Notes under the pieces: model-generated | What the model was told of the DNA's origin: nothing | Databases searched by the model: none | The model's input: only the letters and a program-made list of their open reading frames with translations | Program-made: the position numbers and the translations under genes | Shown here: positions 56,745 to 64,000 of the stretch, in pieces | Position numbering within the stretch: the first letter of the stretch is position 1 | Layout: each line of letters starts with the position of its first letter | Assembly (NCBI GenBank): GCA_963169105.1 | Contig: OY720639.1 | Span: forward strand, 99,708,559-99,772,558 | DNA length: 64,000 bases | Source of the DNA: Ceriagrion tenellum | Taxonomy: Eukaryota; Arthropoda; Insecta; Odonata; Coenagrionidae | Direction of reading: 5' to 3'

Positions 56745-56930
56745 CAAGGTGCCTCAGGGCCCCTGTTTCTCTACACAGGCCCGCTACCTAGTTGTCTGGG
56801 GAAATAAGGAGCATATTATAAATGGGAAATTAGTGAACATCCCTCTACCGGAGCTTCAGTGAAACTCGAAAAATGGCGTCGAAACTTGAAAAAAATCACT
56901 AAATTGTCCATATTTTTACGCTAATATCTC
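56745..56930 (+). repeat. Dispersed repeat, relative of the 61.7-62.2 kb units
   Basis: CCCCTGTTTCTCTACACAGG, CCCGCTACCTAGTTGTCTGGGG-like and AAATAAGGAGCATATTATAA, then AATTAGTGAACATCCCTCTA and CCGGAGCTTCAGTGAAACTC. These blocks occur in the same order at 61842-61900 and 62085-62230. The family is not one I recognise. There is no coding frame. Confidence 0.7.
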
Positions 56931-58560
56931 AAAAACAACACATACTAGAGGTGAGTTTTTTTACATTTTCTAAATGCGCATTTATTACAACACGTAGTAC
57001 TGTTGCTTAGATTATCGTGTAAATTAGAATTTTCTCACAAAAACAATTTTCGCTGGTGTGCGCAGAGCCGCACTTTACCTCAATTGGGAAGCAGTAAATG
57101 ATTGTAAATATCAGAGTGGAGTTCAGCGAAATGTCATCAGTTAAAAGGACCACTGTAAAGCCTGGCACAGAAATTATTTAGGGCTTTCGCAAATTTTTTC
57201 TTAAAAGTTCTGTCACTCTTAGAAATAAATCTAAAAAATGCTAAAAATAAGAGAAAACGATTATAGCAACCAGTGACTAATTCCCCTATACAATCGTAAA
57301 TTGTCACTGCCAGGAAAATGATAATGTGTTAACCCTAAGGTGAATAAATTAGGCTTCATGATTTCCCTTTTCTCTGCCTCAAATCAAGCAAACGTTTTTA
57401 AATAAAGACAAATGATTAAGAGTAAAAGAATATGAGAGATAAAATCAAAAGCTGTCCGTTCGGAATTTTGTGACGACACACATCCTTAAGAACAAGCAAA
57501 ACAAACGCAACGGCACAATGGGCGAATCTGGCGGTGAAAGTGGCAGTAGACATGGATTAAGGACGAACACGAAACAGAGGGGGTGAGATGAGGATTTTGC
57601 TCTGAGGAAGATAGATTGGATGAAAGAAAAGCATTTGAGGATAAAAGGATATTCTATATATTGCTAAGTAAGGTGACCCAAGGCTATAATTCTCGCCTAC
57701 CCGATACAAGATGCAATTCACCAAATACCAATAATCTGCTTCACCAGGATTCAAAATACTCACTAAAATTTATCGCATGATAATTCTACGAGTCAGAACA
57801 TCTATCAGTTTAATCAGTTTATTCCCCAAAAGCAATATACCAAAGATTTTTCAATAGAAAGGCGCAGATATTACGGTTGGTAACATATTAACCTATGAAG
57901 CTCTCGAGGCTTCCGATTTGGAGAGATGAATGTTTCCTGGGTTCTGACAACAATATCATCATTACACGAGACTATACTTTTCAAGCTCGAATAATTGTCA
58001 ACTATTGATAACCAAAAGCATAATTCATTAATATCACAGTAAATTCTATAGTGCATGTTGCATTTATGCATCGAAATTTAAATTGAATCGTAACGAACTT
58101 GATTTATGGTCAGTTGACTGTTTTTATAGTCACTAAAACGGATTCTGCGAACCTTCATCATCTATTGTAGCATTATAATTCAAAATGCAGGAGACTAATT
58201 TTAAATTTACATATTTTGTATATTTTGAGCATAATCCCATATCTAGATTTAAAAAAAATCGATAGTCTTTGTCCCGGTTATATAACTCGTAGAATTTCGT
58301 TAGATTTAAATTTATTTTTGACGGTGGAATTCCGAGTAATGGCAATATTTTCATTCGATTTATGTGATTGGCCTCAACGAATTTGGCGAAATTTAGATGA
58401 AGTTGACCTTGGGTTAACTTTATCTTCTGCCTCATCTTTAACAGCATTTGTAAGTTTGACTTATTCATTAGAAACAATTCCGGAACTTGTTTGAAGATTA
58501 TCCTGAAATAGATAGTGCAAATTCTCCCACCTATAGTATTGTACTCATCAAGCTCTCAAA
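56931..58560. other. AT-rich stretch, no gene seen
   Basis: Overlapping frames of 114 codons (minus) and 92 codons (plus) at 58133-58494 were considered, including as a possible organelle-derived insertion, but neither matches a protein I recognise. Confidence 0.35.
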
Positions 58561-58562
58561 AA

Positions 58563-58961
58563 CACCTGAAAATGAAAAGTAAACAACGGTAACTACGTAG
58601 AGATATAAATGATTTAGTTCTTTCCGGCGAATATTATGTGCCCCTGATCACCCCTCCATCGTCATTATTACCCTGATGACGATGGAATTGTTATCCATCG
58701 AAACTTTGGCAGCAGCCGAAATTTTAACCCGGTGTGAATCCCGAGAGAATTTCACTCATATGTAGAGCCAGTTAGGAAAATTGTATTCACTGTACTCACT
58801 CATTACATTGTTTTACCGCGGACGACGGCGAATTTGAGTCACACGAGCTTAAAAGTACAATACGATACCCGCGGCTTAAGCGGCTATCATCACGCGGCAT
58901 GCTTACTTCACGCCATGTAATAATGAGCCGCTTAAGTCACTAGAATACTAATGTTCTATTA
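58563..58961. mobile_element. Hairpin MITE-like repeat, copy B (with insertion)
   Basis: This is the second copy of 7864-8124, sharing GAAAAGTAAACAACGGTAAC, ACTCACT-ATTACA--GTTTTACCGC, AGTCACACGAGCT and the AGCC-CTTA-GT-CTAG terminal part. The hairpin arms have matching changes in places (GCGGCTTAAGCGGCT facing AGCCGCTTAAG), suggesting a different source copy rather than decay alone. It carries a 156-bp insertion at 58603-58758. Confidence 0.75.
58603..58758. mobile_element. 156-bp Penelope-like insertion with hammerhead-like core
   Basis: The insertion is inferred by comparison with copy A of the host repeat. Flanks are TACGTAGAG (58594-58602) and TATGTAGAG (58759-58767), a 9-bp target duplication with one change. 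The core reads CTGATGA (58673-58679), C, GATGG-AATTGTTAT-CCATC, GAAAC (58700-58704). To its right ACCCGGTGTGAATCCCGAGA is shared with the element at 41429-41642; at its left CTTTCCGGCGAATATTAT is the reverse of that element's tail. So it is the same family, with its tail inverted at the other end. No coding capacity. Confidence 0.75.
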
Positions 58962-58969
58962 TTTGTTTA

Positions 58970-59690
58970 AAGATGTAAGACTTGGAAAAATGATGCGCAT
59001 GGGGAGGAGGCCAGTAAAACTGGAAGAGAGACGACCATTTGAGTAAAATGGAAAAAATTAAAATTCTTACATCCCTTTATTAGGAGGTAGCCACCATAGG
59101 ATTCCAAATTCATGAGCGGAAACCTAAGAAAAAGCATCATTTAACTACACCACCCTTCTTACAAAGCCCTTGCGAGCAGGAGAAAAACAGTGGGAGAAGA
59201 GAGACTAAAGAAAGAAGGGGTTGGATAGAAAAGGTCGAAACAAAAACGCACATTCTACTCAGTCCCTGGAGAAAAATAGCGTTCCTGAAAAAGGAGAGAA
59301 CAAGAGAAGGGGAAAAGAAGAGAAAGAAAGGACGAGGCAAAGACAAAGAGCCGTGAAGGTTCTTCTCCCATGAGGGAGGAAACGGGGGAAAGAAAGGAGA
59401 GGGTGAGAAGACAAATTTTAGGATTAAACTGCGACAAAAAAAAAACAACAGAAGAAAATACAGGGCAGGCGATAGTGCAAGGGTTTTCAGACGCGAAAGA
59501 AAAGAGAGGGTTAAGCGTGAAACAGGGAAATGATGGAGGGCTGGAAGGAAAGGTAAGACACCACCGCGCTGTAGCGTTTACGATGAAATATTGGACGGAG
59601 GAGGGGAACGGGCGTAGGAACGGAATGAGGGACTGGAAGTAAACTCAAGCAGGAAGGGACTTTGGCGGAAGGGAGTCGGAGAACATATAT
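58970..59690. other. Purine-rich stretch, no gene seen
   Basis: The plus strand is strongly G/A-rich, giving open frames on both strands of up to 103 codons with low-complexity translations (Ser/Phe/Pro-rich on the minus strand). I see no protein family, RNA or repeat boundary. Confidence 0.4.
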
Positions 59691-60990
59691 TTCGAAAGAA
59701 GGAGTTGATGAATGCGAAGCGTCAGGCAAAGAAACGAGTTTATCCTCGCTAAAAGAAAGAGGGGTCACACAGGGAAAACGACTTGTCCCCTTATGCTCCC
59801 ACCTAACCCTGAGCCTCAACTTTTACTTATCTGAACTTCAGAGAGTTCTCAGTGGTGCTAAACCTTCATTCTTCTGAGACTCGAACTTAAAAAAGACCTA
59901 TTCTGTGCGATAAATAGCTACATTTTTAGCCGATGCAAAAACCAAGCCATAATTTACTGTCTTTGATTTGTCTGTTTAGACACAGGTATTGAGGAATGTG
60001 GTAGGGCAATCGCCACTGTACTGCCACCATATAAAACATTATAAAAAACAGCAAAAAATCATAAAATAAGCAAATAATTAGTTGTGTTTACCACATAATT
60101 GATAAAAAGTGAAGGATAACATAGTTTAAGGAATGCCTACTGATACATAAAGTCCATTCATGAATGAATGCATCACAAAAAAGACGGTATAAACTATATA
60201 TATTCGAAAAGAGTTGATGAATGCGAAGCGTGAAAATGAAACAAAGAAATGAGTATATCCTCGCTAAAAGACGGAGGGGGCCACAGAGAAAAAGACCTGT
60301 CTCCTTATGCCCACACCGAACCCTGAGCCTTAACTTTTATTTATCTCATCTTCAGAGAGTTTTCAGCGGTGTTTTACCTTCATTCCTCTGAGACTCGAAC
60401 ATATAAAGACCTATTCTTTATGAGAAATTGCTACATTTTTAGCCGATGCAAAAACAAAGCCATAATTGAATATCTATAATTTGTCTGTTTGGACACAGGT
60501 ATTGAGGAATGCGGCAGGAAAACCGCCACCATACTGCCAGCATATAAAAATTAAAGGAAACCGACAAAAATCGTAAAATAAGCAAAATATAAGTTGTGCT
60601 TCTTGCATGATTGATTAAAGGCGAGTGATTACATAAGTTAAGGAATAAATACTCGTATGGATATGTATAATCCATTCATGAAATTATGCATCACAAAAAT
60701 GTCAGACAAAGAAACGAGTATATCCTCGCTAAAAGGATGGGGCCATATAGAAAAAGAACTGTTCCCTTATGCCCACACTTAAGCCTGAGTCTCAACTTTT
60801 ACTTATCTGAACTTCAGAGAGTTTTCAGTGGTGTTTAACCTTCATTTCTCTGAGACTCGAACTTAAAAAAGACCTATTCTGTATGAGCAACTGCTACACT
60901 TTTAGCCGATGCAAAGAGCAAGCCATTATTTTCTGTCCAAGAATGGGTTGTCTGTTTAGAAATAGGCATGAAGAATGCAGTAAGGGCCAT
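59690..60990 (+). repeat. Tandem repeat, about 509-bp period, 2.6 units
   Basis: Unit 1 begins near 59690, unit 2 near 60200 and a partial unit 3 at about 60700. GAGTTGATGAATGCGAAGCG is at 59702 and 60211; AAAGAAACGAGTNTATCCTC, TCAACTTTTACTTATCTGAA, CTTCAGAGAGTTNTCAGTGG and TTTTAGCCGATGCAAA recur in all three. Units are about 90% alike by eye and contain stops in all frames. The family is unrecognised. Pieces of the same unit occur downstream at about 61430-61500 and 62390-62500. Confidence 0.88.
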
Positions 60991-61699
60991 CCAAGTATTA
61001 CATTAGACGATTTATGCCATATTTGACCCCAACCCCTTCCTCTATGTAAGACAATGTAAGATTTTTCCAACCCTCCGCTCTCTCTCTCAGTCTTGCGTAA
61101 GACGTTAGATATGTGAATCTACTCTTCGTTAAATGCTCGCTTCGGTTGAACATGAAGGTAATGTAGCCAGCCCGTCAGGCGATAGAATAAGAGCATCGGT
61201 GTAGCGGTGAGATTAAGGAAAATAAGCCATTCAGGAGCAGGTGCTGCATGATACTGCTACATTTCATTCGGAAACGATACAATGTTTCAAGATGGACAAA
61301 AATCTTACGTAAATTGGTTCCAGACCCCCTGCCCTCCTCTTCATAAGACAATGTAAGCTCATCCCAACCCCGATGCACCCAAAACCGTCTTACGTAATAC
61401 TTGAATACTGAGACAATCTCAACCGTGCTGCCAGAATACAAAAACAAAGACCACGAGAAATTGTAAAATAAGAAAAGAAGTAAGTTGTGTTTATAACATG
61501 ATTTTAATGAAATAATTTGTTCTAAGAGTGTCCATTAGAGGGAAACCTCTTTATGTAAACTGTTATACAGAACGCATCCGTCATAATTATATGAAATAGA
61601 AATCAAAAATCGCCATTTGCGGACTGGGGTTGTGTCAATTGGCGGGGGTAGGGGCAATCTTTAAAATATGTGTATCGCCATTTAAGGCGAATTTAAAAC
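60991..61699. other. Rearranged repeat debris
   Basis: It includes a piece matching the 3' half of the 509-bp unit (about 61430-61500: GCCAGNATACAAAAA, GTAAAATAAG-AAA, AAGTTGTGTTTAT) and short CATC/GTAAGA-type near repeats. No gene. Confidence 0.5.
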
Positions 61700-62230
61700 T
61701 TCATGAACACTCCAAATACCCTTTTCCTCCAATTCAACCCTGCAAAAATCACGAAAACGGTTGCATAAATTCTTAGAAATGCCTTTTCCAGTATCAAAAA
61801 TCGCCAATTACGCTCCACGTACCGTCCCAACCTAGCACCCCTGTTTCACTCCACAGGCCCGCAATTTTGTTGGGAGAGGAAATAAAGGACATATTTTACT
61901 AATATATTTGTAGGTGGTACTCATCAAAACATGAATTTCAAACTTCATGACCACTCCAAAATTTCCTTTTCCTCCATTTCAACTTGCCAAAAATCACGAA
62001 AAATGTTTCACAACTTCTTACAAATGCCTTTCTCAAAAATCGCCATTTACACACCGCGTTCCGTCCCACCCCAGCCTCCCTATTTCTTCCGCAAGCCCTA
62101 AATCTTGATGGCTGGGGAAATAAAGGGTATATTGTAGAGATGAAATTTGTGAGATCCCCCCTGCCGGAGCTTCGAGGAAACTGGGAAAATGACGTCGAAT
62201 AAGTTGGAAGAAATACAAAAATAGGTCATT
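61700..62230 (+). repeat. 244-bp tandem duplication
   Basis: TCATGAACACTCCAAATACC at 61701 and TCATGACCACTCCAAAATTT at 61945 begin two units that share CAAAAATCACGAAAA, CAAAAATCGCCANTTACNC, CGTNCCGTCCCANCC and GGGGAAATAAAGG-NATATT. The ends of both units match the dispersed copy at 56745-56930. No recognised family and no coding frame. Confidence 0.82.
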
Positions 62231-62528
62231 TTCTAAGGTGAATATATACAAAACCAGTGGTTTCACAGATTTCCTCTAAAACTTTTCTGATACTGTAATT
62301 CTTATTAAGGAAATACATGGTCTCTGTCATTATCCTGAAATACAAAATTTTCTCGGAGAGAAAGTTTTGAAAAGTGTGTGACGCAAGCGTAGATTTACCC
62401 ATGATTGATTAAAGGTGAAAGGGAATATAATTTATGGAATACCTACTGGTATGGATAGATAAAATGCATTCATGAAATTATGCATTACGACGGTATAAAC
62501 TTTACACCTTCAAGCGCCACTTCGTGAA

Positions 62529-63078
62529 ACTATTTTATATTTGAATCCATAATGAAAATGAGTATTGTACTTTTCCACACTTCTTTATTGTGAACGTATA
62601 ACGCGTTTTGCAGCTTGCTGTATCTTCAGGCATTATTTCTTATCTTTTATTTAAGTATTGTTACGATAGTAACCTTACACTAAGAAATGGGGTTTGGAGA
62701 GCAAACAAACGAATAACTTGTATAATAATTGTAACTTTGTAATTTTCTACTCTATACACTATAAAGTTACAATTATTATACTCTGTCTAAATTCCACAAA
62801 GTCAATTCGTCGACTATCTTGGTGGAACGGATAGCTAATTTTTGGCAGGTTAGGAAACATAGATTAGGGGCTTGTGATGAAGGAAAAGTTTTCGGAAAGG
62901 AGTGGGGAGGGGTGTGGATAAAGGAGTTCGTTGAAAAGATTGATTGATTCCATGGTAATATTCATTTGCTCCAAAGCATCCATCTTCCTGTCTTTTCATA
63001 AAACATGTAAAATTTTGAGAAATAAATAACTGTGAAAAAGTGCGATACTCATTTTCACTACGGATTTGAATATAAAAT
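62529..63078. repeat. Inverted terminal pair with hammerhead-like core
   Basis: The left arm (62529-62588, reverse sense) and right arm (about 63019-63078, forward sense) share AATAAA-AA-TGTG-AAAAGT, GATACTCATTTTCA-TA, GGATT-GAATATAAAAT. Just inside the left arm, on the minus strand, lie CTGAAGA (62633-62639), T, a CAGC-AA-GCTG hairpin, and AAAACGCGTT, a core with GAAA changed to AAAA and the palindrome ACGCGT. A second, inner inverted repeat (GTATAATAATTGTAACTTT) spans 62720-62781. The layout suggests a non-autonomous element of about 550 bp; no target duplication was found. Confidence 0.6.
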
Positions 63079-64000
63079 GACGGTATGTTCGGGCAATTGG
63101 CTTCTTAATGAGGCAAATTTCGCCAGGCATCTAAAAGCACATAGAGCTTTAGTAGAGATTTTTTACTACCCACAGTAAGAGCATAGATTATCGCGAGTCA
63201 ACCATAAAAAAACCAGATGTTATCATGAATAAGGAAAAGATCAAGGTCAAAGAAAGCGAGACTTTATTCCGAGAATCTTTTATCACAGCATGCTTAAAAG
63301 CTTGTAAAAAGCACATTTGCTACTACTTCAACATGTTTTTTGATAAGATTTTACCTCTTGATTTTTCGAGACGCCAACAAAAACATCTATAAATCATCAA
63401 GAAACAATTATATATTTAATTCGCATGCATAATTAATTACATACATCTACAAGATTCAAAATTGGCTATTTTTACACCTTCCAAAAAACGTTATAAAACT
63501 CTATCTTCAGATCGAAAGTACTAACATAATAATTGCAACAAAGGTGACAAAATAGATTATTTAGAGCCTGTTCGCGGAAAGAGAGTCAAGTGGTAACCTC
63601 AACCTAATACAGGCTATCACGCCGACTAAACAGGGAGAGGAACTTGGGTGAAAAAAAACACTAGAAGATCGCAAAAATTCCTTTGCAACTCTGAGTCTGT
63701 TATAGCAATCTTTTAAATACTGTTATATTCTATGTTTGCATGTATCTAGTAACGGGAAAAAATTTATCTTTATTCAAAAGAGTATTCTAGATAGAAAATT
63801 TGCTGAAACAATTGCATTGCCAGCATTGTATGTTTCAATTCGTCGTCAAGGAATCTCAAAATTAAAGCCCCAGTGCCACCCTTGGCAGTTTAATGAAAGA
63901 ATTTAGTTTCCATCGCACCAAAGTTCAATCATTCCCTACTTTTAACCTTCCTCGTTGACTTATAGTGATGTTTGCTCCAGCGCCTTCACCAAAGAATTTC
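63079..64000. other. AT-rich stretch, no gene seen
   Basis: Nothing recognisable to the end of the window. Confidence 0.4.

Noticed and set aside
58133..58494. Opposed open frames of 114 and 92 codons, considered as a mitochondrial insertion
   Set aside because: Neither translation matched a mitochondrial or other protein I could recognise.

Overview
This is an AT-rich eukaryotic, animal-type window. It shows no operons and no host gene I can recognise, almost every open frame is short, and it is densely sown with broken transposable elements. The mix (a CR1-like LINE with a TAGATG tail, RTE-like LINE fragments, tRNA-derived SINEs, a mariner-type MITE, a hAT-type element, and foldback elements with a Penelope-like motif) fits an arthropod, probably an insect. 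I cannot name the species. The DNA is probably intergenic or lies inside a very large intron.

Layout. 1-10 kb: a reversed CR1-like 3' end (1921-2190), a SINE, a forward CR1-like 3' end (3955-4483) between two 175-bp direct repeats, a reversed RTE-like fragment (6090-6545) and a hairpin MITE (7864-8124). 10-17 kb: a LINE C-terminus, a G-rich patch with a G-quadruplex motif, a TA-flanked mariner-like MITE, and the best-preserved LINE (13960-15225, with an intact FADD reverse-transcriptase motif) carrying a foldback insertion, followed by an RTE-like fragment and a SINE. 17-36 kb: mostly unassigned AT-rich DNA, plus another CR1-like 3' end (20030-20704), a LINE C-terminus (25570-25868), a TTAA-flanked MITE (26298-26844), an inverted repeat (30995-31354), and an RTE-like fragment split by a CATCGA-rich terminal-inverted-repeat element. 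36-42 kb: a 1.1-kb AT-rich tandem array whose repeat period changes from 248 to 155 bp, a SINE, and two foldbacks, one of them inside a CR1-like copy. 42-54 kb: a foldback, a hAT-like element, a 214-bp duplication whose second copy holds a 155-bp insertion with a clean 12-bp target duplication, a three-module inverted repeat, and a CR1-like 3' end. 54-64 kb: a distant 34-bp perfect inverted repeat, a second copy of the 7.9-kb MITE carrying a 156-bp insertion, and a complex tandem region (59.7-62.5 kb).

The most interesting signal is a set of short foldback or inserted elements sharing a core: CTGANGA, one pyrimidine, a short hairpin, GAAAC, often followed by a 6-8 nt palindrome and then C, A or T. 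The order resembles a type I hammerhead ribozyme, and such motifs are known from Penelope-like retroelements and the small retroelements thought to depend on them. Two well-delimited insertions (49760-49914 and 41429-41642) have 12-bp target duplications. Two insertions (49760-49914 and 58603-58758) can be compared with an uninserted paralogue inside this same window. The core has one extra base compared with a canonical hammerhead, so catalytic activity is a hypothesis.

The mobile elements form a layered record rather than a pathway: foldbacks sit in LINEs and MITEs, a terminal-inverted-repeat element sits in an RTE fragment, and SINEs with tRNA-like promoters lie close to LINE debris.
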